The notes: generated by a model from the sequence alone, not told the origin. Positions 1 through 10,935 are shown, numbered from the stretch's first letter. The stretch is DNA of 64,000 nt from Pseudomonas fulva (GCF_023517795.1 NZ_CP082928.1:1798001-1862000); one strand, 5' to 3'. A program made the numbers and translations.

Positions 1-403
1 ATTCGCCGAGAAACACGTTGAGCTGGGTTTTCTCGTCCGGCTGGTGCATGGCGGCGTTGGGATAGGGGTAGATGCCCCGGAAGCGCCGGGCACTCTGGGC
101 GCCGGTGACCTCGGCCATGCGCGCGTCGTGGTAGACGCGCACTTCCAGCTGCGGCACCGGCAACCAGGGCAGGCTGTGCTCCTGGCGCACCTGCACGGTG
201 GAGGTATAGGGGCAGCTCTCCACCACTTCCAGCGCCAGCACGCCAAGCTGCCGCTCGCCCTGGCTGAGGGCGACACGCCGCGCCCCCTGGGCCTCACGCA
301 TGCCGGGCAGCAAACGCATCAGCCGCGCATAATTGGCTTCGCAAGCCGCCTGCAGCTCGATCAGGTCGACCCGGTAGCGCTCGCGCAGCAGGTTCAACCC
401 CAT
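1..403 (-). CDS. DUF1249 (YqiB-type) protein, C-terminus cut by window edge
   Basis: The first 134 codons of a minus-strand gene that runs off the left edge. The protein opens MGLNLLRERYRVDLIEL and has the compact alpha/beta look of the DUF1249/YqiB family, whose members are about 140-150 residues, so little is missing. It has no known biochemical function; the family is habitually encoded beside ADP-ribose pyrophosphatase. Its ATG lies inside the end of nudF (10-nt overlap), so the two are almost certainly co-transcribed and translationally coupled. The family call rests on length, residues and neighbour; the function is unknown. Confidence 0.8.
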   Translation of the reverse strand, partial: MGLNLLRERYRVDLIELQAACEANYARLMRLLPGMREAQGARRVALSQGERQLGVLALEVVESCPYTSTVQVRQEHSLPWLPVPQLEVRVYHDARMAEVTGAQSARRFRGIYPYPNAAMHQPDEKTQLNVFLGE

Positions 404-1011
404 AGACCCCGGACCTCGGCGCGATTGAGCGCCAGCCACTGCAGGGCGATGATGCTCGCCGCATTGTTGATCTTGCCGTCCTTGACCGCCTGCAGGGCGT
501 CCTCGAAGGGCCACACCTGCACGCGGATGTCTTCGCCCTCTTCTTCCAGGCCATGTACACCGCCCACGCCGGCACTGCTGCAGCGGCCGAGGAACAGATG
601 GACGAACTCGTCGGAACCGCCTGGCGAGGGGAAATAGCGGGTGATCGGCCACAGCGAGGTGAGCGTCAGCCCGGCCTCTTCCTCGGCCTCGCGCAGTGCC
701 ACTTCGTCCGGTTCCTCGTTCTTGTCGATCAGCCCGGCCACCAGTTCCACCAACCAGGGGTTGCTGGCCTTGTGCATGGCACCGACGCGGAACTGCTCGA
801 TCAGCACCACCGTGTCGGTCACCGCGTCGTAGGGCAGCACGCACACGGCATCGTGGCGAATGAACAGCTCGCGACGCAGCACCGGGCCCATCTCGCCGGA
901 GAACTGCCGGTGGCGCAGGTGAAAGCGATCCAGTCGGTAGAAGCCGCGGAAGCATTCCTCACGTTCGATGATTTCCACCGCATCCGGGCCGGGGTTGAAG
1001 GTTTCGCTCAT
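394..1011 (-). CDS. nudF: ADP-ribose pyrophosphatase (Nudix hydrolase)
   Basis: A 205-residue Nudix hydrolase expected to split ADP-ribose and related ADP-sugars into AMP and sugar phosphate in the cytosol. A complete Nudix box (G-x5-E-x7-R-E-x2-E-E-x-G) sits at about residues 93-115, beginning GLIDKNE and containing REAEEEAG, with all metal-binding glutamates present. The open frame continues upstream to 1965 opposite another gene; the ATG at 1011 is chosen because the protein then begins MSETFNPGPD and has the normal NudF length. It leads an operon with the DUF1249 gene and is divergent from the lipoprotein gene at 1189. In PAO1 the equivalent pair is PA4971-PA4970 (from memory). Confidence 0.93.
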   Translation of the reverse strand: MSETFNPGPDAVEIIEREECFRGFYRLDRFHLRHRQFSGEMGPVLRRELFIRHDAVCVLPYDAVTDTVVLIEQFRVGAMHKASNPWLVELVAGLIDKNEEPDEVALREAEEEAGLTLTSLWPITRYFPSPGGSDEFVHLFLGRCSSAGVGGVHGLEEEGEDIRVQVWPFEDALQAVKDGKINNAASIIALQWLALNRAEVRGLWG

Positions 1012-1188
1012 CTGCTGGTCTCTCGTTCGTTCATCTGCACACATTGAGCCCATCCTAGGGGCTGTCAAGGCTCTCCCGCAAGCGACGCCGCGAAAGCCTG
1101 GCCGATCCGCACGCATTGGCGAATAATCGCGAACTCCCCTGCCGTCAGGCAGTCGAACGCCCGCCCTCTGCCAATGGCTTTTTCCTGC

Positions 1189-1944
1189 ATGAAGATCTCC
1201 AGCGTTACCCGTCTCGGTGTCCTTTTCAGCCTCGCCCTGCTGCTTGGCGCCTGCCAGAGCCTGTCCCCTTCCGACGCGCCGGCAGGCGTGGCCACCACCC
1301 ACGAAAAATGGGAGCACAAGCCGGCCGATTGCACCGCCCAGGATTGCCCGCTGGTCAACGTGGAACTGCAGCGCATAAGCGGCCAACCCGAGCTCAATGC
1401 ACGCATCGAGGCCACCCTGCTCGACCTGGTGAAAGATGCCACCGGCACGCGACCCCAGTCGCTGGCCGCACACGAACGCGACTTTCTCGCCAATGGCCAG
1501 CCGGGCTGGGTCAGCTACCTGCAGGCCAAGGTGTTCAGCCAGCATGACCAACTGGTGGTGATCGAGCTGTCCAGCTACCACTTCATCGGTGGCGCCCATG
1601 GCGTGCCCGGGCGCACCTACCTCAACTACGATCGTGAGCAGAACAAGGTGCTGAGCCTGCAGGACATGCTGGTGCCGGGCGAGGAGGCGGCGTTCTGGCA
1701 GATCGCTCAGCGCGCCCACCAGGCTTGGCTGATCGCCCAGGGCCACGGCAACGATGTGGAGTACCGCAAGACCTGGCCGTTCGAGCGCACCGCCAACATC
1801 GCCCTGAATCCCGATGCGGTGATGCTCAAGTACGACGTCGCCCGCCTGGCGCCCTACTCCGACGGCCATCCGGAAATCCTCATCCCCTACAGCCAGTTGC
1901 AGGGCATCCTGCGCCCGGCCTATATGCCTGGCGCCGCACGCTAA
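1189..1944 (+). CDS. DUF3298/RsiV-type lipoprotein
   Basis: A 251-residue predicted lipoprotein. The N-terminus (MKISSVTRLGVLFSLALLLG) is a lipoprotein signal peptide followed by a cysteine in an LLGAC lipobox, so the mature protein is probably lipid-anchored. The rest resembles the DUF4163-DUF3298 arrangement of RsiV/PdaC-like proteins: a middle segment with SYHFIGGAHG and a C-terminal part ending in ILIPYSQLQGIL, typical of DUF3298. There is no catalytic motif. A start at 1174 is open, but the ATG at 1189 puts the signal peptide at the N-terminus. It is a lone gene, divergent from nudF, followed by a stem-loop and a repeat. Role unknown; peptidoglycan or anti-sigma-like binding is only a family suggestion. 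Confidence 0.75.
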   Translation: MKISSVTRLGVLFSLALLLGACQSLSPSDAPAGVATTHEKWEHKPADCTAQDCPLVNVELQRISGQPELNARIEATLLDLVKDATGTRPQSLAAHERDFLANGQPGWVSYLQAKVFSQHDQLVVIELSSYHFIGGAHGVPGRTYLNYDREQNKVLSLQDMLVPGEEAAFWQIAQRAHQAWLIAQGHGNDVEYRKTWPFERTANIALNPDAVMLKYDVARLAPYSDGHPEILIPYSQLQGILRPAYMPGAAR

Positions 1945-1956
1945 AGAGGAGGTGGT

Positions 1957-1992
1957 CAGCCGCAAGCGCGATGCTCAATGCGCTTGCGGCTG
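1957..1992 (+). terminator. Stem-loop after the DUF3298 gene, possible terminator
   Basis: A perfect 13-bp inverted repeat (1957-1969 with 1980-1992, cagccgcaagcgc) and a 10-nt loop, 12 nt after the stop codon. No U-run follows, so it may stabilise the mRNA 3' end or need Rho. Confidence 0.5.
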
Positions 1993-1998
1993 AGGCTT

Positions 1999-4260
<2,262 letters not shown>

Positions 4261-4407
4261 CGCTGAAAAACTATCTGCGTTGCCATCGTGGCGTTAAAAG
4301 TCGGCTCGGATGCGAGTCCAATCAAAATGCTCATGTACTACTCGTACACTCCGCTTTTTCGCCACTTTTTGCCTTGCGCTGGCTGCCTCGCCTACGTTTT
4401 TAAACGA
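4261..4407. repeat. Dispersed intergenic repeat inside the thiC leader
   Basis: About 147 bp with imperfect terminal inverted repeats: the left end reads cgctgaaaaactatctgcg and the right end, reverse-complemented, agatcgtttaaaaacgtagg. The middle carries atgctcatgtactactcgta. I recognise this as a common intergenic repeat of Pseudomonas genomes, but cannot count copies here. No protein is credible in it. It lies between the TPP aptamer and thiC, so it is transcribed with the leader. Confidence 0.65.
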
Positions 4408-4425
4408 TCTGTAGAGGTGGATACC

Positions 4426-4517
4426 TCTTGTTCCCTACGCAGGCCTTAACCTGATCAGGTTCAACGGGATCCGGAACTCTCCGATCTCAGCCTCCGATTC
4501 GAGGCACCCCGACAAGA
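4426..4517 (-). promoter_or_regulatory. TPP riboswitch (THI element)
   Basis: Read on the minus strand, this has the conserved TPP aptamer elements in order: CGGGGTGCC, GGCTGAGA, CCCGTTGAACCTGATC, then GCGTAGGGAACAAG. The outer P1 helix closes by TCTTGT (4512-4517) with ACAAGA (4426-4431). It binds thiamin pyrophosphate and should repress thiC when thiamin is plentiful. A promoter-like pair sits just upstream, so transcription would begin close to the 5' edge of the aptamer. Confidence 0.95.
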
Positions 4518-4525
4518 ACCTGGCC

Positions 4526-4554
4526 AGTCTACTGGCAGCCGCCGGTGGCGGCAA
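4526..4554 (-). promoter_or_regulatory. Candidate sigma-70 promoter of thiC
   Basis: Minus strand: a -35-like TTGCCG (4549-4554) and a -10-like TAGACT (4526-4531) separated by exactly 17 bp, each matching four of six consensus positions. Predicted initiation falls at about 4518-4520, right at the 5' end of the TPP aptamer, which supports the call. Confidence 0.55.
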
Positions 4555-4650
4555 TGCAAAGCCGACCCGCCGGTCGCCCGCGCCGCGCCTTGACCACCCC
4601 GATGGCCGGGCTTAGTCTCGCCTGCTACTGCCCCTCTAGGATCCATCGAC

Positions 4651-6084
4651 ATGCTGCGCAGACTCTCCCTGGCCGTTGCCGTGACCGCCACTTCAACCGC
4701 CACGGCCTGGGCAGAACCCGCGCCGCTGTCGGTGCGTACCGACCTGATCTCGGTGTACCAGGAAGCCGCCGCCAACAATGCCGACCTGGCCGCCGCCCGG
4801 GCCGACTACCAGGCGCGCCGCGAGGGCGTGCCCCAGGCCCGCGCCGGCCTGCTGCCGAACCTCAGTGCCGGCGCCCGGGTCAACGACACCCGCACTGCCC
4901 TGCAGCAGCCTTCGGCCACCCAGTCGCGCAGCGCCACGGTCTACCAGGCCAACCTCAGCCAGCCATTGTTCCGTGCCGACCGCTGGTTCCAGCTGCAGGC
5001 CGCCGAGGCGGTCAGCGAGCAGGCGGCGCTGGAGCTGTCGGCCAACGAGCAGGACCTGATTCTGCAGAGCGCGGAAGCCTATTTCTCGGTACTGCGCGCC
5101 CAGGACAACCTGGCTTCGACCAAGGCCGAGGAGGCGGCCTTCAACCGCCAGCTCGACCAGGCCAACGAGCGCTTCGATGTCGGCCTGTCGGACAAGACCG
5201 ACGTGCTCCAGGCCCAGGCCGGCTTCGACAGTGCACGGGCCAATCGCATCACCGCCCAGCGCCAGGTCGACGATGCCTTCGAGGCGCTGATCACCCTGAC
5301 CAACCGCGAATACCGCAGCATCGAGGGCATTCAGCACAGCCTGCCGATTCTCACCCCGATGCCCAATGATGCCACCGCCTGGGTCAACACCGCGGCGGCC
5401 CAGAACCTCAACCTGCAGGCCAGCAACTTCGCGGTGAATGCCGCCGAGCAAACCCTGCGCCAGCGCAAGGCCGGCCACGCGCCGACCCTGGACGCGGTGG
5501 CCAGCTACCAGCGCGGCGACAACGATGCCTTCGGTCTGAGCAACCCCAACTATACCGGGCAGAACTACGGCAGCGACGTATCGCAACGCAGCATCGGCCT
5601 GGAGCTGAATATCCCGCTATACAGCGGCGGCCTGACCAGCTCTCAGGCCCGCGAGGCCTATCAGCGCCTCAGCCAGTCCGAGCAACGCCGTGAGGGCCTG
5701 CGCCGTGAAGTGGTGCAGAACACCCGCAACCTGTACCGGGCGGTGAATACCGATGTGGAAACCGTGCAGGCACGCCGCCAGTCGATCATCTCCAACCAGA
5801 GCGCGCTGGAAGCCACGGAAATCGGCTATCAGGTCGGCACCCGCAATATCGTCGACGTGCTCGATGCCCAGCGCCAGCTGTACAGCGCGGTGCGCAACTA
5901 CAACGACGCGCGCTACGACTACATCCTCAACAACCTGCGCCTCAAGCAGACCGCCGGCACCCTCAGCCCCGGCGATCTGCAAGCACTGGGCGCCTACCTG
6001 AAACCGGACTACAACCCGGACCGCGACTTCCTGCCCACGGATCTGGCCAAGGCTGGGGAAGCGCGTTTGCAAGGCGACGAGTAA
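4651..6084 (+). CDS. tolC: TolC-family outer-membrane channel protein
   Basis: A 477-residue TolC-type protein, the trimeric outer-membrane exit duct of type I secretion and tripartite efflux pumps. A Sec signal peptide (MLRRLSLAVAVTATSTATAWA, cut before EP) is followed by two long alpha-helical repeats rich in Ala/Gln/Glu, with an internal duplication around ADLAAARADY and LNLQASNFAVNAAEQTL, and the typical C-terminal VGTRNIVDVLDAQRQLY. The C-terminal tail is short. It is divergent from thiC and followed by a long palindromic repeat. No inner-membrane pump or adaptor is next to it, so its partners are encoded elsewhere. It corresponds to PA4974 in PAO1 as I recall. Confidence 0.93.
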   Translation: MLRRLSLAVAVTATSTATAWAEPAPLSVRTDLISVYQEAAANNADLAAARADYQARREGVPQARAGLLPNLSAGARVNDTRTALQQPSATQSRSATVYQANLSQPLFRADRWFQLQAAEAVSEQAALELSANEQDLILQSAEAYFSVLRAQDNLASTKAEEAAFNRQLDQANERFDVGLSDKTDVLQAQAGFDSARANRITAQRQVDDAFEALITLTNREYRSIEGIQHSLPILTPMPNDATAWVNTAAAQNLNLQASNFAVNAAEQTLRQRKAGHAPTLDAVASYQRGDNDAFGLSNPNYTGQNYGSDVSQRSIGLELNIPLYSGGLTSSQAREAYQRLSQSEQRREGLRREVVQNTRNLYRAVNTDVETVQARRQSIISNQSALEATEIGYQVGTRNIVDVLDAQRQLYSAVRNYNDARYDYILNNLRLKQTAGTLSPGDLQALGAYLKPDYNPDRDFLPTDLAKAGEARLQGDE

Positions 6085-6131
6085 GCAGGCGAACAATAGG
6101 TTGCACACAGCAGCGGAGTGATACTTTCATC

Positions 6132-6183
6132 TGTGGGAACGGGCCATGCCCGTGATCTTTCGCGGGCATGGCCCGCTCCCACA
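6132..6183. repeat. REP-type palindrome between convergent tolC and waaA
   Basis: Two 21-bp arms (6132-6152 and 6163-6183) with one mismatch and a 10-nt loop, starting tgtgggaacgggccatgcc. Palindromes of this tgtgggagcgggc kind are frequent between Pseudomonas genes. It lies between two stop codons and could end transcription from both sides, although no strong T-run flanks it. Confidence 0.75.
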
Positions 6184-6245
6184 AAGGCGCACCGACAACT
6201 ACACCGCGGCTTCACCGACAAGCATCGAAACCAGTCGAGCAGCCC

Positions 6246-7526
6246 TTAAACGAGCAGCCTTCCCAACCCATCCAGCAGGCGCTTTAGCGCGCCCTGATTG
6301 GCCCTGAGGACCGCCAGCCCGGCCTCGCGCATGGCCGCCGCCCGTGCCGGCTCGCTCAACAGTACCGCTACCTGATCGGCCAGCGCCTGGGCATCCGTCA
6401 CCTCGCATAGCGCGCCGTGTTCGAGCAACTGCGCGGTGATCTCCAGAAAATTGAAGCGGTGCGGTCCCATGATCACTGGCAGCCCCAGTGCGATTGGCTC
6501 CAGCGGGTTGTGACCGCCGGTCTCGACCAGGCTGCCGCCGACAAAGGCGATATCGGCCAGGGCATACAGAAACATCAATTCGCCCATGCTGTCGCCAAGC
6601 AGCACCTGCACCTCGGGGCCAACCGCCTCGCCTGACGAGCGTCGTACGAAGGCCAGCCCTGCTTCACGCAACTGCGCCGCGGCCGTGTCGAAGCGCTCCA
6701 GATGGCGCGGCACCAGAATCAGCAAGGCATCCGGCTGGCTGGCGAGCAGCTGCCGGTGCGCCTGGATTACCAGTGCGTCCTCGCCTTCACGGGTGCTGGC
6801 GGCGATCCACACCGGTCGCTGGCGCGCCTGCCATTGCTCACGCAGCGCAGTGGCGCGTGCCGACACCTCGGCATCCACCTGCTGGTCGAACTTGATCGAA
6901 CCGGTCACTTCAACGGCCTCGGGGCGCGCACCAAGGCCGATAAAACGCTCGGCCTCCACCTCGGTCTGCACCGCGAGCAGGTTCAATTCAGCGAGCATCG
7001 GCGCGGTGAGCTTGGCGAAACGCCCATAACCCCTGGCCGAGCGCGCGGACAAGCGCCCATTGGCCAGCGCCACCGGAACCCCGCGACGGGCGCACTGGTG
7101 GATGTAGTTGGGCCACAGCTCGGTCTCCATGATCACCGCCAGCCTCGGCCGTACCTGCTTGAGGAAGCGCGCCGCGGCCCAGGGCAGGTCATAGGGCAGG
7201 TAGCAATGCTGCACCCGCCCGGCGAACTGCGCCTCGGGAAACAGCGCGCGGATACGTTCGGAGCCGGTGGGCGTCATGCAGGTCAGGGTGATCGGCAGAT
7301 CCGGGTAGCGCGCCAGCAGCTCGCGCACCAGCGGCGCGGCGGCGATGCTTTCGCCCACCGACACGGCATGCACCCAGATACCGCCGGGACGCAGAGTCGG
7401 CAACAGGGCAAAACGCTCGCCAACGCGCTTGGTATAGGCCGGCGCCCGCCAGGCACGCCAGGCCAGGCGCAGGCCGATCAGCGGCAGGCACAGGTGAAAC
7501 AGCAGGCTATAGAGATGTCGGTTCAT
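6246..7526 (-). CDS. waaA: 3-deoxy-D-manno-octulosonic acid (Kdo) transferase
   Basis: A 426-residue GT30 enzyme that moves Kdo from CMP-Kdo to the lipid IVA precursor, the first step of LPS core assembly at the inner face of the inner membrane. It begins with a hydrophobic N-terminal anchor (MNRHLYSLLFHLCLPLIGLR). GGIWVHAVSVGES (the family's conserved catalytic-glutamate region), METELWPN and a C-terminal FVGGSLVETGGHNPLEP, typical of WaaA, are all present. Length is normal. It is transcribed alone, convergent with tolC and downstream of the LysR gene in the same direction (57 nt gap). Confidence 0.97.
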   Translation of the reverse strand: MNRHLYSLLFHLCLPLIGLRLAWRAWRAPAYTKRVGERFALLPTLRPGGIWVHAVSVGESIAAAPLVRELLARYPDLPITLTCMTPTGSERIRALFPEAQFAGRVQHCYLPYDLPWAAARFLKQVRPRLAVIMETELWPNYIHQCARRGVPVALANGRLSARSARGYGRFAKLTAPMLAELNLLAVQTEVEAERFIGLGARPEAVEVTGSIKFDQQVDAEVSARATALREQWQARQRPVWIAASTREGEDALVIQAHRQLLASQPDALLILVPRHLERFDTAAAQLREAGLAFVRRSSGEAVGPEVQVLLGDSMGELMFLYALADIAFVGGSLVETGGHNPLEPIALGLPVIMGPHRFNFLEITAQLLEHGALCEVTDAQALADQVAVLLSEPARAAAMREAGLAVLRANQGALKRLLDGLGRLLV

Positions 7527-7583
7527 GGCGGCGAAGCTTAGGGATGCGGGCGGGGCAGCACAAGTCGCGCTATGGGCCGGGGC

Positions 7584-8471
7584 TCATGCCTTGAGCACCT
7601 GCAGGCGCTCGGCCAGCGAGCCGGCCAACCATTGGGCCGCCGGCCCCAGCGCTTCATCGCGGCGAAACACCAGCTCCAGCGGCAGCGGCGGTGCGATCCA
7701 GTCGCTGCGCAGCTCCACCAGATGGCCCTGGTAGGTCGGGTACTGGGCCACGTGCCGCGGCAGGCAGGCCCAGCCCAGGTTGCGCATCAGCAGCTCGGCC
7801 ATCGAGTAGAAGCTGTCCGCATGCCAGGCCGATGGGCTGATCCGTTCGTTACCGGGGTACTGGGTGTCCTGCAGGGTGATCAGCAGTTGCCGATGGCGCG
7901 CCAGCTCACGGCGCCCGACCGGGCCGGCCTGGGCCAACGGATGACCAGCGCCGCAAACCATGACCATCTCCACCATGCCCAGGCGCCGGCGCTCGAGCTC
8001 CGCCGGCATGCCTTCGTGGTGAAAAAGCAAACCAAGGTCGGCCCGCCGTTCGATAAGCTGGCGCGCGACCACGCCCTGCCCTCCGCTGGTCATCTGCACT
8101 TCCACGCCTGGAAAGGCCCGTGCCAGCGCCTCGAGGCTGTCGAGTACGGGGGGCAGCGGCAGGGCTTCGTCCTGGGCGAGCCGCAGGCAGGCTTCTTCGC
8201 CCTGGGCCAGACCCAGGGCCCGTCCCTCCAGCCGCTCGCACTGGCGCAGTAGCTCGCGGGCCTCTTCCAGTAATGCCAGACCGGCGTCCGTCAACCGCGG
8301 CTGGCGACCGCTGCTGCGCTCGAACAGACGCACGCCGAGGTCATCTTCCAGCGTTGCCACTGCAGTGCTGACCGCAGACTGCACGCGCCCGAGCCGCCGC
8401 GCCACGGCAGAAAACGAATTGCCCTCGGCTACCGCCACGAAGACCGCCAGCTGCTCAAGACTCCAGCGCAT
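7584..8471 (-). CDS. LysR-family transcriptional regulator
   Basis: A 295-residue LysR regulator: N-terminal winged helix-turn-helix (about residues 1-60, LEQLAVFVAVAEGNSFSAVA and ARRLGRVQSAVSTAVATLE) and a C-terminal periplasmic-binding-like effector domain. The ligand is unknown. It is divergent from the SMR transporter gene at 8558. Nested inverted repeats in the 86-bp gap overlap its own ribosome-binding site (AAGGGAG), so autoregulation and control of the transporter are likely. It corresponds in place to PA4989. Confidence 0.93.
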   Translation of the reverse strand: MRWSLEQLAVFVAVAEGNSFSAVARRLGRVQSAVSTAVATLEDDLGVRLFERSSGRQPRLTDAGLALLEEARELLRQCERLEGRALGLAQGEEACLRLAQDEALPLPPVLDSLEALARAFPGVEVQMTSGGQGVVARQLIERRADLGLLFHHEGMPAELERRRLGMVEMVMVCGAGHPLAQAGPVGRRELARHRQLLITLQDTQYPGNERISPSAWHADSFYSMAELLMRNLGWACLPRHVAQYPTYQGHLVELRSDWIAPPLPLELVFRRDEALGPAAQWLAGSLAERLQVLKA

Positions 8472-8472
8472 A

Positions 8473-8509
8473 ACCTATCTCCCTTATAGATAGGTAATCA
8501 GTTTACCTA
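8473..8509. promoter_or_regulatory. Nested inverted repeats, candidate LysR operator
   Basis: Two overlapping inverted repeats share a central half-site. ACCTATCT (8473-8480) pairs with AGATAGGT (8488-8495), 8/8 bp. TAGGTAA (8491-8497) pairs with TTACCTA (8503-8509), 7/7 bp. They fill the gap between the LysR start codon (8471) and the SMR gene, as expected for a divergent LysR-controlled promoter. Binding is inferred. Confidence 0.6.
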
Positions 8510-8557
8510 ACAGTCGACGCCGGTAAAATTGACAGCCTGTTTAGAGGAGTGCTGCCG

Positions 8558-8890
8558 ATGAATGGTTATCTCTATCTCGCGCTGGCGATTGCTGCCGAAG
8601 TTGTCGCCACCACCTCCATGAAGGCTGTCGACGGGCTTAACAAACCACTGCCGCTGTTGCTGGTGATCGCGGGGTACAGCATCGCGTTCTGGATGCTGAT
8701 CCTGGTGGTACGCACCATTCCGGTGGGCATCGCCTATGCCATCTGGGCCGGGCTGGGCATCGTGCTGGTGAGCATCGCGGCGATGTTCGTCTACGACCAG
8801 AAGCCCGACCTGCCGGCCGTGCTGGGCATGGGCCTGATCGTCAGCGGCGTGGTGGTGATCCAGCTGTTCTCCCGCGTCACCGGCCACTGA
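8558..8890 (+). CDS. SMR-family small multidrug/cation exporter (EmrE/SugE type)
   Basis: A 110-residue inner-membrane protein with four predicted helices, exactly EmrE length. The essential proton- and drug-binding glutamate is at position 14 (LALAIAAEVVATTSMK), and the conserved AYAIWAGLGIVL of helix 3 is present. It should dimerise and exchange protons for toxic cations. A GTG at 8549 is in frame, but the AGAGGAG box at 8543-8549 is spaced correctly for the ATG at 8558. It is divergent from the LysR gene, its probable regulator. It cannot be told from sequence alone whether it exports quaternary amines or guanidinium-like compounds. Confidence 0.93.
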   Translation: MNGYLYLALAIAAEVVATTSMKAVDGLNKPLPLLLVIAGYSIAFWMLILVVRTIPVGIAYAIWAGLGIVLVSIAAMFVYDQKPDLPAVLGMGLIVSGVVVIQLFSRVTGH

Positions 8891-8929
8891 GCGTTATACT
8901 GCGCACCTGTTTTTCTGCGAGGCGCCCGC

Positions 8930-10102
8930 ATGTCCCAAACTCTGAGCACAGACGTCCTGATCGTCGGCGGCGGTGTCGCCGGCCTGTGGCTGAACGCGCG
9001 GCTGCGCGCCAAGGGCTACGCCACCTTGCTGGTGGAGCGCGAGAGCCTGGGCGGCGGTCAGAGCGTCAAGTCCCAGGGCATCATCCATGGCGGCGCCAAA
9101 TATGCCCTGCATGGCGCCCTCAGCAGCGCCTCGGAAGCCATCGCCGATATGCCGCGGCGCTGGCGCGAGGCCCTGGATGGCAGCGGCGAGCTGGACCTGT
9201 CCGGCGTGCGCCTGCTCTCCGATGCCCATTACCTATGGTCGCCGGGCACCCTGGCCGGCAACCTGACCAGCTTCTTCGCCAGCAAGGCGGTGCGCGGCCG
9301 CGTCGATCAGGTAAAAGGCGAGCAACTACCGCCGGCCCTGCAAAACCCGAAATTCAAGGGCAAGGTCTACCGCCTGGCGGAGCTGGTGGTCGACGTACCC
9401 AGCCTGATTGCCCGCCTATCTGAGCTTGCCGGTAACAGCCTGCTGGCCGCCGATGACATCCAACCGCTGCACGACAACGGCCAACTGGTCGGTTTGCGCG
9501 TCGACGGTCGCGAGATCCGTGCCCAGCGCATCGTGCTCAGCGCCGGCCGTGGCAATGCCGACCTGCTCGCCAGCCTCGACGTTCCCCAGCCGGCCCAGCA
9601 GCTGCGCCCGCTGCATATGGTGATGGTCAAGGGCCCGAGCCTGAAACCGCTGTACGCCCACTGCCTGGGCGGCGGCCCCAAGCCGCGCATCACCGTGACC
9701 AGCCACCCGAGCGCCGACGGTGAATGGGTCTGGTACCTGGGTGGCGACCTGGCGGAAGCCGATGGCGTGGCGCGCGACCAAGCGGCGCAGATCGACGCGG
9801 CGCGCAAGGAACTCACCCAACTGCTGCCCTGGATCGACTTGTCCACAGCCCAGTGGGCGACCCTGCGCGTCGAGCGCGCGGAACCGGCGCAAAGCGGCCT
9901 GGTGCGCCCCGACAATGCCTTTCTCAGCGACCAGGGCGCCCTGCTGGTCGGCTGGCCGACCAAGCTGGCCCTGGCGCCGGACTTCGCCGATCGCGTGCTG
10001 AGCCATCTCGAACGCGACGGCATTCGTCCGGCGACTCACGGGGTTCTGCCCGAACTGCCACGCCCGGTCATCGGCCGTACCGCGTGGGAGGCGGCGTTCT
10101 GA
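8930..10102 (+). CDS. FAD-dependent oxidoreductase (DAO/GlpD-like)
   Basis: A 390-residue flavoprotein. The N-terminus carries a Rossmann FAD fingerprint (DVLIVGGGVAGLWLNARL) and an ERESLGGGQS segment typical of the D-amino-acid/glycerol-3-phosphate oxidase superfamily. The substrate is not identifiable. The stop codon shares one base with the start of the aldo/keto reductase gene (TGATG), so the two are co-translated and may act on one substrate. It corresponds in position to PA4991. Confidence 0.85.
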   Translation: MSQTLSTDVLIVGGGVAGLWLNARLRAKGYATLLVERESLGGGQSVKSQGIIHGGAKYALHGALSSASEAIADMPRRWREALDGSGELDLSGVRLLSDAHYLWSPGTLAGNLTSFFASKAVRGRVDQVKGEQLPPALQNPKFKGKVYRLAELVVDVPSLIARLSELAGNSLLAADDIQPLHDNGQLVGLRVDGREIRAQRIVLSAGRGNADLLASLDVPQPAQQLRPLHMVMVKGPSLKPLYAHCLGGGPKPRITVTSHPSADGEWVWYLGGDLAEADGVARDQAAQIDAARKELTQLLPWIDLSTAQWATLRVERAEPAQSGLVRPDNAFLSDQGALLVGWPTKLALAPDFADRVLSHLERDGIRPATHGVLPELPRPVIGRTAWEAAF

Positions 10103-10935
10103 TGCGCGATCTGCACGAGCTGCATCGCCCGCTGGGCTCCACGGGCCTGAGCGTCTCGCCCCTGGGCCTGGGCACGGTCAAGCTGGGCCGCGACCAGGGC
10201 GTCAAATACCCCAGCGGCTTCACCATCCCCGATGACCAGCAGGCGCTGCAGCTGCTTGGCCTGTCTCGGGAGCTGGGCATCAACCTGCTCGATACCGCAC
10301 CCGCCTACGGCAGCAGCGAACAGCGCCTCGGCCCGCTGCTGCGCGGCCAGCGTCACGACTGGGTGATCGTCAGCAAGGTCGGCGAGGAGTTCGACAACGG
10401 CCTGTCGCACTTCGACTTTTCCGCCGCCCATACCCGGCGCTCGGTGGAGCGCAGCCTGAAACGTCTGGAAACGGACTATATCGATCTGGTCCTGGTGCAT
10501 TCCAACGGTGATGACCTGGCGATTCTGCGCGACGAAGGCGTCTACGACACCCTGGCCGAGCTCAAGCAGGCCGGGCTGATCCGCGGCTTCGGCTTCTCCG
10601 GCAAGACGGTCGAAGGCGGCCTGTTGGCCCTCGAGCGCGGCGACTGCGCCATGGTTACCTACAACCTGGGCGAGCAGCAGGAACGCCCGGTATTGGACTA
10701 TGCTGCCAGTCACGCCAAAGGCGTGCTGATCAAGAAGGCCCTGGCCAGCGGCCACCTGTGCCTGGACAGCGGTGTCGACCCGGTACGCGCCAGCTTCGAG
10801 CTGATCTTCGCGCATCCCGGCGTAGGCAGCGCCATCGTCGGCACCATCAATCCCCTGCACCTGGCGCACAACGTGGCCGTGGCTGCCGAGGTTATTGCCG
10901 GCACTAAAAGTGGTAACACAGGATCAGCAGAGTGA
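10102..10935 (+). CDS. Aldo/keto reductase family oxidoreductase
   Basis: A 277-residue (beta/alpha)8 NAD(P)H-dependent reductase. The AKR signature residues appear in order: LDTAPAYGSSEQRLG (catalytic Asp and Tyr), VSKVGEEF (catalytic Lys) and DLVLVHSNGDD (catalytic His). The C-terminus (GSAIVGTINPLHLAHNV) matches the cofactor-binding end of the fold. The start at 10102 is fixed by the 1-nt overlap with the preceding flavoprotein gene. The physiological substrate is unknown. Confidence 0.9.
   Translation: MRDLHELHRPLGSTGLSVSPLGLGTVKLGRDQGVKYPSGFTIPDDQQALQLLGLSRELGINLLDTAPAYGSSEQRLGPLLRGQRHDWVIVSKVGEEFDNGLSHFDFSAAHTRRSVERSLKRLETDYIDLVLVHSNGDDLAILRDEGVYDTLAELKQAGLIRGFGFSGKTVEGGLLALERGDCAMVTYNLGEQQERPVLDYAASHAKGVLIKKALASGHLCLDSGVDPVRASFELIFAHPGVGSAIVGTINPLHLAHNVAVAAEVIAGTKSGNTGSAE

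Noticed and set aside
6132..6183. CRISPR-like repeat unit
   Set aside because: It is a single palindrome without repeated units or spacers.
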